Of a DNA stretch of 6,154 bases, positions 1 to 5,918 are shown piece by piece. Position 1 is the first letter of the stretch; every line of letters begins with the position of its first letter. The DNA is from Bacteroidetes bacterium UBA7692 (GTDB lineage: Bacteria; Bacteroidota; Bacteroidia; Chitinophagales; LD1), in NCBI GenBank assembly GCA_002482725.1, contig DLGO01000123.1, positions 50,298-56,451 of the forward strand. The letters run 5' to 3'. Made by a program: the position numbers and the translations under genes. The notes under the pieces were generated by a model. The model was not told the origin of the DNA, did not search any database, and saw only the letters and a program-made list of their open reading frames with translations.

Positions 1-1
1 C

Positions 2-355
2 ACACTGGAAGATGTAAAGCGCGCCGTGGCCGAGGTGATAGAAGAAAAATACGGTGCAGAAGAAGTAGTACTGCTGGGCGACAAATGGAAAAACGGATCA
101 GTAATACTGAAACCGGGCAGCACAGACCTGCAGCCCAAAGATTTTCCTATAGAAACATTCTTCCACAAAATAGTGATGGTGCGCGACAGGCTGCGCGTAA
201 TGGAACAGCAGATCAACGCCCACAAGGTATTGACCGATGTAGAAAAAGTGGACCTGCAACAGTACATTACCCGTATTTATGGTTCATTGACTACCTTCAA
301 TGTGCTGTTTAAATATACCGACGACCAGTTTAAAGGAACAGGCGGCAAGGACTAG
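2..355 (+). CDS. Conserved hypothetical protein, 5' end outside window
   Basis: The frame is open from base 2 to the TAG at 353-355 and gives at least 117 residues. The first in-frame start-like codon is a GTG at base 26. The residues before it (TLEDVKRA) run smoothly into the helix that follows, so the true start is probably just upstream of the window. The protein is soluble and charged, with no signal peptide or membrane segment. A helical start (LEDVKRAVAEVIEEKYG) leads to a short beta-like part (WKNGSVILKPG), then a central block containing FFHKIVMVRDRLRVMEQQIN, and then YITRIYGSLTTFNVLF near the C-terminus. I associate this arrangement with a small conserved protein family of Bacteroidota that has no assigned function; that is memory, not a search. 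I see no catalytic motif. The P-loop gene follows 42 bases downstream on the same strand and may be co-transcribed. Confidence 0.8.
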   Translation, partial: TLEDVKRAVAEVIEEKYGAEEVVLLGDKWKNGSVILKPGSTDLQPKDFPIETFFHKIVMVRDRLRVMEQQINAHKVLTDVEKVDLQQYITRIYGSLTTFNVLFKYTDDQFKGTGGKD

Positions 356-397
356 CACTCTGCCATTCCTTTTTAAACCAAAAAAACCAGGCATACA

Positions 398-928
398 ATG
401 CAGCAGCCAATACGCATTTCGGTGCTTGGCACCTCCGGGTCGGGCAAAACCACCCTGGCCAAAAAGCTTGCGGCAAAGTATGGCCTGCACCACATAGAGC
501 TGGATGCGCTGTACTGGCACCCAGGCTGGGTAGGCACGCCTATGGATGAGTTTGCCGAAAAGGTAAAGCAGGAAATGACAAAGCACGACCAATGGATAAT
601 ATGCGGCAACTACAATGTCATCAAGAACATAACGCTGCCACAAGCTACCGCTATCATTTGGCTCAAATTGCCTCTGTACAAAGTATTCTGGCGGGGATTG
701 AAGCGTTCGCTTAAAAGGTCTTTGGGTAAGAACAAAGAAATATTCGAAGGCTGCTACGAGTCGCCGCGCAAAACCTTCTTTTCCAAAGATTCGATATTGC
801 TATGGATACTGAACACCCATACCGACAGGGTAAAGGCATTTGAAAAACTGCTTACTCAGGCAAATTTCCCCAATGCCAATATCTATATCACCGATAGTTT
901 TGATGTAGACAATACTCCTTTGCGCTGA
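398..928 (+). CDS. P-loop NTPase, adenylate kinase / FlaR-like (topology modulation) family
   Basis: This 176-residue protein starts at an ATG without a clear Shine-Dalgarno sequence. A Walker A loop, GTSGSGKT (residues 11-18), follows the first beta strand (IRISVLG). Next come HHIELDALYWHPGW (31-44), whose D-x-x-x-W-x-P-G-W pattern is typical of the small kinases annotated as adenylate kinase-like or DNA topology modulation FlaR-related, and WIICGNY (66-72). Basic residues lie around 99-111 (RGLKRSLKRSLGK), where this family has its arginine-rich lid. ATP or GTP binding is well supported. The phosphate acceptor is unknown, and the names given to this family do not rest on firm biochemistry. 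The length is normal and there is no signal peptide or membrane segment. The stop codon directly abuts the stop codon of the opposing yajQ gene, so the transcript must end inside or beyond yajQ. Confidence 0.87.
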   Translation: MQQPIRISVLGTSGSGKTTLAKKLAAKYGLHHIELDALYWHPGWVGTPMDEFAEKVKQEMTKHDQWIICGNYNVIKNITLPQATAIIWLKLPLYKVFWRGLKRSLKRSLGKNKEIFEGCYESPRKTFFSKDSILLWILNTHTDRVKAFEKLLTQANFPNANIYITDSFDVDNTPLR

Positions 929-1420
929 TTAGCTTTTCATATTCTCGAACTGCAACGGAAAGTCAAATTCAGATTTGCGCAGTACGCTCATTACCTCCTG
1001 CAGATCGTCTATTTTTTTGCCGCTTACACGTATTACTTCATCCATTTGCGATGGCTGTACTTTGGTATTAGCATCCTTTATCACCTTCACTATCTTCTTC
1101 ATGGTTTCTTTGTCCAGGCCATTGCGCAGTTTCAGGTCTTTTTTTACCATAGCTCCGGAGGCGTAGTGCTCTTTGCTTATATCGTAGCTGCGCGGGTCCA
1201 GGCCCTGCTTGGCACCACGGGTTATTATCACATCCAGAATGGTCTGCAAGCGCATCTCGTTTTCGGTGGTCAGCTGTATGGTCAGCTCTTTTTTATTGAA
1301 GTCTATTTCGGTTTTAGAACCGTTGAAATCGTAGCGGTTCTGTATTTCTTTCTTCGCCACGTTTATAGCGTTTTCCACTACCTGCGAATCTACTTTGCTT
1401 ACTATGTCAAAACTTGGCAT
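929..1420 (-). CDS. yajQ: YajQ family nucleotide-binding protein
   Basis: The 163-residue protein has the length usual for YajQ and the family start MPSFDIVSKVD. Further family signatures are RYDFNGS (29-35; many members have K where this one has N at 33), KQGLDPRSYDISKE (71-84), KVQPSQMDEVIRVSGKK (120-136) and the end DFPLQFENMKS. The YajQ fold has two ferredoxin-like RNP-type domains. Members bind nucleic acid or nucleotides, and some in Xanthomonas and Pseudomonas bind cyclic di-GMP and act as regulators. Whether this one binds cyclic di-GMP cannot be read from the sequence. It is cytoplasmic. A modest purine-rich stretch (AGAAAAGGAAAAAC) precedes the ATG at a suitable distance. It lies 58 bases downstream of the small exported-protein gene on the same strand and is probably transcribed with it. 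Its TAA touches the TGA of the convergent kinase gene. Confidence 0.96.
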   Translation of the reverse strand: MPSFDIVSKVDSQVVENAINVAKKEIQNRYDFNGSKTEIDFNKKELTIQLTTENEMRLQTILDVIITRGAKQGLDPRSYDISKEHYASGAMVKKDLKLRNGLDKETMKKIVKVIKDANTKVQPSQMDEVIRVSGKKIDDLQEVMSVLRKSEFDFPLQFENMKS

Positions 1421-1478
1421 AACTGTTTTTCCTTTTCTGTAAATTTAATGAAGCTGCTGAAACCTGAACGGTTAAAAT

Positions 1479-1892
1479 CTACTTTTGTTCATTGCTGTTC
1501 CTGCGCTGCTGTTGCAGAAACGACCTGCCCTGCTCGCTCAGCTTTATCACATACTTTGTGGTATCAACCTTTGTTACTACGTATCCTATAGAATCGTTGT
1601 AAAAAAAATCGCCCGACAGGTATTCGCGGCCGTTTTTCTGCCACATTATGTAACCAATAGGTTTAGCCAGCGAATGTTTCACCGGTTGGTTCTCAATACA
1701 GCCCCTGTTGAACATGTACACGTTCCTGCCATCCAGCGACAGGCTGTTGGTGCTTGGAGAATGGTAAACAATATCAATTTGCGTAGTAGAGTCGCGCAGG
1801 GTGGTAAATTTTTTGGCAGGTAAAGCTTTTGGCCCTTGTGCCTGAGCGGCAAAAGTGACTACTACCATCAACAGAAATAAGTATTTCTTCAT
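1479..1892 (-). CDS. Small exported protein of unknown function
   Basis: This 137-residue protein begins with a clear Sec signal peptide: MKKY, a hydrophobic core (LFLLMVVVTFAA, residues 5-16), then AQAQG, so cleavage is likely around residues 18-20. The AQAQ end is common in exported proteins of Bacteroidota. No lipobox cysteine is present; the only cysteine is C65, so it is probably periplasmic and not a lipoprotein. The mature part of about 118 residues looks beta-rich in the middle (YMFNRGCIENQPVKH, GYIMWQKNGREYLSGDFFYN). It ends in a helical, glutamine- and arginine-rich tail (LSEQGRSFLQQQRRNSNEQK). I recognise no domain and no catalytic motif. It is the first gene of a probable two-gene unit with yajQ and diverges from thiL across 144 bases. 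The signal peptide at the start makes the ORF and its ATG convincing even though the family is unknown. Confidence 0.8.
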   Translation of the reverse strand: MKKYLFLLMVVVTFAAQAQGPKALPAKKFTTLRDSTTQIDIVYHSPSTNSLSLDGRNVYMFNRGCIENQPVKHSLAKPIGYIMWQKNGREYLSGDFFYNDSIGYVVTKVDTTKYVIKLSEQGRSFLQQQRRNSNEQK

Positions 1893-2036
1893 ATTACAAA
1901 CAAACGAAAAAGCAGGTCTAAATCAAAAACAACCAGCTGAATTCAAAAAAATTGGCTGTTGATCACCAATAAAATAAAGCGGTAGCTAGCTGTTTGTGCT
2001 TAAAAAGCAACAACTTCGCAGCGCGAAAAAACAAAC
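1893..2036. promoter_or_regulatory. Divergent intergenic region, exported-protein gene / thiL
   Basis: These 144 A/T-rich bases separate two genes that point away from each other, so both promoters should lie here. I looked for the Bacteroidota sigma-70 boxes (TTTG near -33, TAnnTTTG near -7) on both strands. There is no full match in a good position; only one-mismatch candidates are present, such as TGTTTTTG on the minus strand near 1927. The thiL leader just before its ATG is A-rich (GCGCGAAAAAACAAAC) with no Shine-Dalgarno core, which is common in this phylum. Short palindromes (AGCTAGCT, TGATCA) occur but do not form a convincing operator. The assignment rests on gene orientation. Confidence 0.45.
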
Positions 2037-3065
2037 ATGAGCAACGAAAAACTTACCCCCATCAGCGACTTAGGCGAATTTGGATTGATAGAAAGGCTAT
2101 CTGCCAGATTTACCAACCACCATGCATCTACCCTGAAAGGTATAGGCGATGATGCCGCGGTGCTGGATGTTACCGGTAAGCAAACAGTAGTAACTACCGA
2201 CCTGCTGGCAGAGGGGGTACATTTTGACCTGAGTTATGTGCCGCTAAAGCACCTGGGCTACAAAGCCGTGGTAGTTAACCTGTCGGACATATATGCCATG
2301 AATGCCAAACCCAAACAAATACTGGTATCGATGGCGCTACCGGGCAAGTTTACCGTAGAAGCAGCAGATGAGCTGTACGAAGGCATAGCACATGCATGCG
2401 CAGTCTACGGGGTAGACATTGTAGGAGGCGATACAACCACATCTAAGAGCGGACTGGTAATATCTGTAACCGCGATAGGCGAAGCCCTGCCAGAGGAGCT
2501 TATATACCGCAACACTGCGCAAGTGGGCGACCTGATATGCGTATCGGGCGACCTGGGCGCTGCCTATCTTGGATTGCAGATACTGGAGCGCGAAAAAATG
2601 GTATGGGAAACCGACCCAAGCGCGGAGCCTGAAATAGAAAGCGACTACCTGGTAAAACGCCAGCTGAAACCCGAAGCACGCAAAGACATTATCGACTTTT
2701 TGGGTGAAATAATGCTCCGCCCTACATCGATGATGGACCTGAGCGACGGGCTTAGCAGCGATATACTGCACATTTGCAAGCAAAGCAATGTAGGCTGCCT
2801 GATAGATGAGGCACGCGTGCCCATCAGCGAAGATGCCTACAACCTGGCCATTAAGTTCAATATGGACCCTATAACCTGCGCACTGAGCGGAGGAGAGGAC
2901 TACGAACTGCTGTTTACCATTAACCCCGACGATGAGTCTAAGCTAATAGGCGAAGAGTCCATAACCATAATAGGCGAAATAACTGCTGCCGACCAGGGCA
3001 AAACGCTAAAAACAAAAGGAGGCAACTTCCATGCTATAAAAGCACAGGGCTGGAAACACTTTTAG
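2037..3065 (+). CDS. thiL: Thiamine-monophosphate kinase
   Basis: ThiL uses ATP to phosphorylate thiamine monophosphate, giving thiamine diphosphate, the active cofactor and last step of the pathway, in the cytoplasm. The 342-residue protein shows the family motifs in order: the N-terminal FGLIERL (15-21), GIGDDAAVL (35-43), TTDLLAEGVHFD (53-64), NLSDIYAMNAKP (81-92), IVGGDTT (128-134), MDLSDGLSSD (233-242) and LSGGEDYELLFT (283-294). The acidic residues in GDD, SD, GGD and LSDG correspond to the metal and phosphate ligands of the PurM/ThiL fold. The length is slightly above the roughly 325 residues of the E. coli enzyme. The additional length appears to lie partly in the acidic segment near 186-203 (EKMVWETDPSAEPEIESD). 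No other thiamine gene is in the window, so it is not in a thi operon here. Its stop overlaps the stop of the convergent small gene. A THI-box riboswitch is not evident upstream. Confidence 0.97.
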   Translation: MSNEKLTPISDLGEFGLIERLSARFTNHHASTLKGIGDDAAVLDVTGKQTVVTTDLLAEGVHFDLSYVPLKHLGYKAVVVNLSDIYAMNAKPKQILVSMALPGKFTVEAADELYEGIAHACAVYGVDIVGGDTTTSKSGLVISVTAIGEALPEELIYRNTAQVGDLICVSGDLGAAYLGLQILEREKMVWETDPSAEPEIESDYLVKRQLKPEARKDIIDFLGEIMLRPTSMMDLSDGLSSDILHICKQSNVGCLIDEARVPISEDAYNLAIKFNMDPITCALSGGEDYELLFTINPDDESKLIGEESITIIGEITAADQGKTLKTKGGNFHAIKAQGWKHF

Positions 3066-3304
3066 TGTTCCTGCGGCATGTGCTTGGCCGATTTGGCACT
3101 ATGTGCCATTATAATACTGATACTGGTAGCGCTTGGCGACAAAGTGTGTGCATTCAGCACCCTTTGCACCTGTTGTACTTCTACAAGCTCGGCTGCCATA
3201 TCGGCATCTTCTTCTACCCTGCGGCGAACTATGGCTTCTGCCTGTGGCGAAAGCTCACCGTAAGCCAGTTGCAAAATTATTTCTGAAGAGGAGAACTGTT
3301 TCAT
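3062..3304 (-). CDS. Small conserved-looking protein of unknown function
   Basis: This 80-residue protein starts at an ATG with no clear Shine-Dalgarno sequence. The sequence suggests mainly helix: an N-terminal segment (SSSEIILQLAYGELSPQAEA), an acidic/arginine helix (VRRRVEEDADMAAELVEVQQVQRVL, residues 26-50), then SPSATSISIIMAHSAK (56-71) and a polar end. The pattern of a short helix, a Y-x-E-L-S-P turn and then a long charged helix recalls small Bacteroidota proteins resembling the N-terminal part of anti-sigma factors. It has no zinc-binding H-x3-C-x2-C motif and no membrane segment, so I do not call it an anti-sigma factor. It lies 85 bases downstream of the glycosyltransferase gene on the same strand. 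Its TAA overlaps the thiL TAG by being read on the opposite strand of the same four bases. It is probably real because its composition is coherent and it fills the gap exactly. Confidence 0.68.
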   Translation of the reverse strand: MKQFSSSEIILQLAYGELSPQAEAIVRRRVEEDADMAAELVEVQQVQRVLNAHTLSPSATSISIIMAHSAKSAKHMPQEH

Positions 3305-3389
3305 GACACAAGATTTTCTGTTAGATTAAAAATTTACCTAAGCAGAACGCTTTCGTTTTCGGGATATTGCCTTTTTAAAAGAAAATATT

Positions 3390-4670
3390 TCACAATTTCT
3401 TTAAATGCCCCGCAAGAACACCTGCCTGCGCTTTGCGGTTATATTGGTTGCTATTGCGGAAAGCCAGCTGCGGTTCGCCAGCATTTTTAAATACCTGATA
3501 TAGCTTTTCCAGTATTGCACACACCTCCTCCGCACTTTCGGCCTTGTAGCCTGCATCCGCTTCATCCACTAGCTTTTCCAGTATTCCCTTGTCGTTTTCT
3601 ACCAGCAATATGGGACGCTTCAATGCCAGGTAGTCGAACACTTTGGCATTTAACCAATTGCGCCCCTTATCTGTAAGCAACAACAGTGCATGAGCTTTGC
3701 GCAGCTTTACCATAAGTTCCTGGTAAGGTATTCTGGGGGTAATAGTTATACAATCATTTATTGTTGCATCAAACCTGAGTATCCTGCTTTTCATTTCGGG
3801 GTAATACTCCAGGCCATAAAAAATCAGCGCTATCTCTTCTCGTGGCCTGTCCTTTAAAAAAAGTGCAAACCCTTGCAGGAACATTTCCAGCTTTTGGTGC
3901 GCGTAGAATATGCCTGCATAAGCAATAGTGAAAACATGATTGCTTGCTTTCTCCTGTAATATATTTTCCGGATTATTTATGTCGTTTCCATTGTAGACCA
4001 CCTCTATTCTTTTTCCCGGATGGATGCCCGCCAGAATATCGCGATAAGTAGGAGACGCCGTACTGATAAATGCGACATTGCTAATGTACCTCCGTTCGAA
4101 GCGGGCAAAAAGACCTTGCTCAAACCGCCTGTACAGGCCTGAAGCATGCTGCTCCAGCGAACCGGTCCACACATCCCTGTAATCTGCAACCCAGGGTGTG
4201 TTAAACTCAGCAGATAGCTTGCTGGCATAGCTAAACAATATAAATGGTTCTCCTGTGGCAATTATTGCATCTACCTTATGCTCTTTCAGGTATTGCTGCG
4301 CAGCCAGGTATATTGGCCTGTGACTATCCATAAAAGGGAATAGATACCTACCAATACTCATAACCATAGACAGAAACCTGCGCAGCAATACAAACCGGCC
4401 TTCGCCGTATTTAAGTATGATTCGGTCGCGCAGATTTGGCTTATAGGGTGTTCTGATGGTGGTTGTATTGGCCTCTGTTGTAACCAAAACAGACTGGTTG
4501 GTGCTTGGCCTGATATAGTCGGCAGCCTGCTTTATATCCTCGTCCCAGTGCCTTGTTACTACTACCGTTTCTATTCCATATCCGGGCAAATACTTTTGCC
4601 AGCTGGCAGGGCGCTGCGCCCCCACAGATATCAAAGGATTAAAATCGTATGCTAAGATTAAAACTTTCAA
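3390..4670 (-). CDS. Glycosyltransferase, GT4-like (GT-B fold), TTG start
   Basis: This 426-residue cytoplasmic or membrane-associated protein probably transfers a sugar from a nucleotide-sugar donor during surface glycan synthesis. The N-terminus is the first GT-B Rossmann strand (KVLILAYDFNP, residues 2-12), followed by GAQRPASW (17-24), a pattern usual in this subgroup. Further landmarks are ATGEPFILFSYA (138-149), WVADYRDVW (160-168), VVYNGND (224-230), YAGIFY (251-256) and NAKVFDYLALKRPILLVE (341-358), the donor-site region near the C-terminus. The canonical E-x7-E is not visible, and the usual KxxEYL has D at 346. Donor and acceptor are unknown. Translation must begin at TTG 4668-4670: an in-frame TAA lies six bases further upstream, and the next Met is at residue 102, beyond the first strand. 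It diverges from the neighbouring glycosyltransferase across 32 bases. Confidence 0.88.
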   Translation of the reverse strand: MKVLILAYDFNPLISVGAQRPASWQKYLPGYGIETVVVTRHWDEDIKQAADYIRPSTNQSVLVTTEANTTTIRTPYKPNLRDRIILKYGEGRFVLLRRFLSMVMSIGRYLFPFMDSHRPIYLAAQQYLKEHKVDAIIATGEPFILFSYASKLSAEFNTPWVADYRDVWTGSLEQHASGLYRRFEQGLFARFERRYISNVAFISTASPTYRDILAGIHPGKRIEVVYNGNDINNPENILQEKASNHVFTIAYAGIFYAHQKLEMFLQGFALFLKDRPREEIALIFYGLEYYPEMKSRILRFDATINDCITITPRIPYQELMVKLRKAHALLLLTDKGRNWLNAKVFDYLALKRPILLVENDKGILEKLVDEADAGYKAESAEEVCAILEKLYQVFKNAGEPQLAFRNSNQYNRKAQAGVLAGHLKKL

Positions 4671-4702
4671 TGCGTATTATTGCCCTGCTTATATAAACTG
4701 GT
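4671..4702. promoter_or_regulatory. Very short divergent spacer between two glycosyltransferase genes
   Basis: Only 32 bases lie between the TTG start of the minus-strand glycosyltransferase and the ATG start of the plus-strand one. In-frame stop codons just upstream of both starts (TAA on the minus strand before TTG, TAA at 4694-4696 before ATG) mean that neither gene can be extended into it. It contains the 8-base palindrome TTATATAA (4689-4696). TATTATTG at 4675-4682 is one mismatch from the Bacteroidota -7 box TAnnTTTG on the plus strand, without a good -33 partner. At least one promoter must overlap the opposing coding sequence. Neither start has a clear Shine-Dalgarno sequence. Confidence 0.4.
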
Positions 4703-5917
4703 ATGGCAAAAGAAAAGAAAGGTTTGGTATTATTTACAGCAACTTATCCTTATGGTACGGGAGAGGTTTTTGTGGAACACGAAATCAGCTTTCTATCGCA
4801 GGCTTTTGAAACCATTACCATATTTCCACAGAATACAGATTTCAAAGAGCGGAGAACCACACCTGCTAATGTTACCGTTGTTGCCCCAAAAGCAGCAGTA
4901 TCCAACAACCCATTGACTACTTTACTTTCAGTCAACTTTATACGTGAAGTTTTTGTTGCGGGCTTTCACCCGCGCAAGCTATGGGTGGCTTACAAATCGT
5001 TGCAGCGCGCAACGCAAATACTTAATAGTATTAAGGCAGAAGCTATAAGCACAACCGACAATATCTTTTACAGTTACTGGCTGGACGATGCCGCCATAGC
5101 GCTGGCACTGCTGAAGCAACAGCTGCCAACTGCCAATTGCATATCGCGCGCGCATGGATGGGATGTGTACTATTACCGGCACCAACCCGCATACCTGCCT
5201 TTCAGACCTATGCTGGCAAAGTTCCTGAATAGCATTTATGTAATATCGGAAAACGGACGCAGGTATATTCAGGAACGCGTCGCTGAAAGGGATACCGGAA
5301 AAATACATGTAGCGAGACTTGGCTGCAAGGACTTTGCCGAAGGCAAAGCTCCACGGCTGCAAACAGATCCGCTACGCATAGTAAGTTGCTCAAGCGCAAT
5401 TTCGCTTAAGCGCATACACCTTATAGTGCAGGCATTGGCATTGGTAAATGATATACAAATAGAATGGGTCCATTTTGGCGATGGCCCTTTGCTGCAAGAC
5501 CTGAAAACTATGGCGCAGGAACAACTTGCCGGCAAGCAAAATGTCAGCTATAAATTTTTTGGCCACGCTGTTTCCGCACAAATTATTGAACATTATAAAA
5601 CGGCTGCACCCTCCTTATTTATAAATGCAAGCGAAACAGAAGGCATACCGGTATCTATAATGGAGGCACAATGCTTTGGAATAGCAGCCCTGGGTCCAAA
5701 TGTTGGTGGCATTCCCGAAATTGTGGAAGATAAAGTCAATGGCTTTTTGCTATCCCCTAACCCGCAACCAAATGAAATTGCAGTGCTGCTAAAACAGTAC
5801 TACGCAATGAGCCATACAGAAAAGGAGCAACTTAAAATCAATGCGCGCAAAACATGGAAAACCAAATACAACGCCACCGTTAATTACAAAGCTTTCATTG
5901 CGGCCATTCAGCAATAA
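4703..5917 (+). CDS. Glycosyltransferase family 4 protein
   Basis: This 404-residue retaining GT-B glycosyltransferase probably acts on the cytoplasmic side of the membrane in surface polysaccharide assembly. The N-terminal domain starts with KKGLVLFTATYPYGTGEVF (5-23), in which YP-x-GTGE-F is the acceptor-side loop seen in GT4 enzymes of this type. It also contains YSYWLDDAA (123-131) and SRAHGWDVYYYRH (148-160), a pattern shared with capsule and colanic-acid-type transferases. The C-terminal domain has SLKRIHLIVQAL (234-245, with the phosphate-contacting lysine K236), HFGDGPLLQDL (257-267) and the hallmark E-x7-E motif, E313 to E321 within ETEGIPVSIMEA. This is followed by GPNVGGIPEIVEDKVNGFLL (331-350), the nucleotide-binding end. 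The length is normal and the protein looks intact. Sugar specificity cannot be read from sequence. Its TAA is one base away from the stop of the next, convergent glycosyltransferase gene. Confidence 0.95.
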   Translation: MAKEKKGLVLFTATYPYGTGEVFVEHEISFLSQAFETITIFPQNTDFKERRTTPANVTVVAPKAAVSNNPLTTLLSVNFIREVFVAGFHPRKLWVAYKSLQRATQILNSIKAEAISTTDNIFYSYWLDDAAIALALLKQQLPTANCISRAHGWDVYYYRHQPAYLPFRPMLAKFLNSIYVISENGRRYIQERVAERDTGKIHVARLGCKDFAEGKAPRLQTDPLRIVSCSSAISLKRIHLIVQALALVNDIQIEWVHFGDGPLLQDLKTMAQEQLAGKQNVSYKFFGHAVSAQIIEHYKTAAPSLFINASETEGIPVSIMEAQCFGIAALGPNVGGIPEIVEDKVNGFLLSPNPQPNEIAVLLKQYYAMSHTEKEQLKINARKTWKTKYNATVNYKAFIAAIQQ

Positions 5918-5918
5918 T

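Noticed and set aside
26..28. GTG as the start of the leftmost gene
   Set aside because: The frame is open to the window edge, and the residues before GTG continue the same amphipathic helix, so an upstream start outside the window is more likely.
284..643. Minus-strand open frame of 119 codons across the hypothetical gene and the kinase gene
   Set aside because: It is antisense to the Walker A-containing gene and spans a gene boundary with no coherent protein pattern.
1480..1487. Exact TAnnTTTG box (TACTTTTG) on the plus strand
   Set aside because: It sits at the stop of a minus-strand gene, with the minus-strand coding sequence downstream and no plus-strand gene until 2037; most likely chance.
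1046..1591. Plus-strand open frame of 181 codons across yajQ and the exported-protein gene
   Set aside because: It is antisense to yajQ, which is unmistakable, and its translation is rich in aromatic residues and has no family pattern. It is a shadow frame.
2337..2783. Minus-strand open frame of 148 codons inside thiL
   Set aside because: It lies wholly within thiL, and its translation is rich in Tyr, Cys and Ala without any domain pattern.
3344..3357. Small hairpin AACG-CTTT-CGTT as a possible terminator between the glycosyltransferase and the 80-residue gene
   Set aside because: It has only a four-base stem and no U-tract in the minus-strand direction, which is too weak to support a terminator.
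4979..5362. Minus-strand open frame of 127 codons inside the plus-strand glycosyltransferase
   Set aside because: It lies antisense to well-conserved glycosyltransferase motifs such as SRAHGWD, so it is a shadow.
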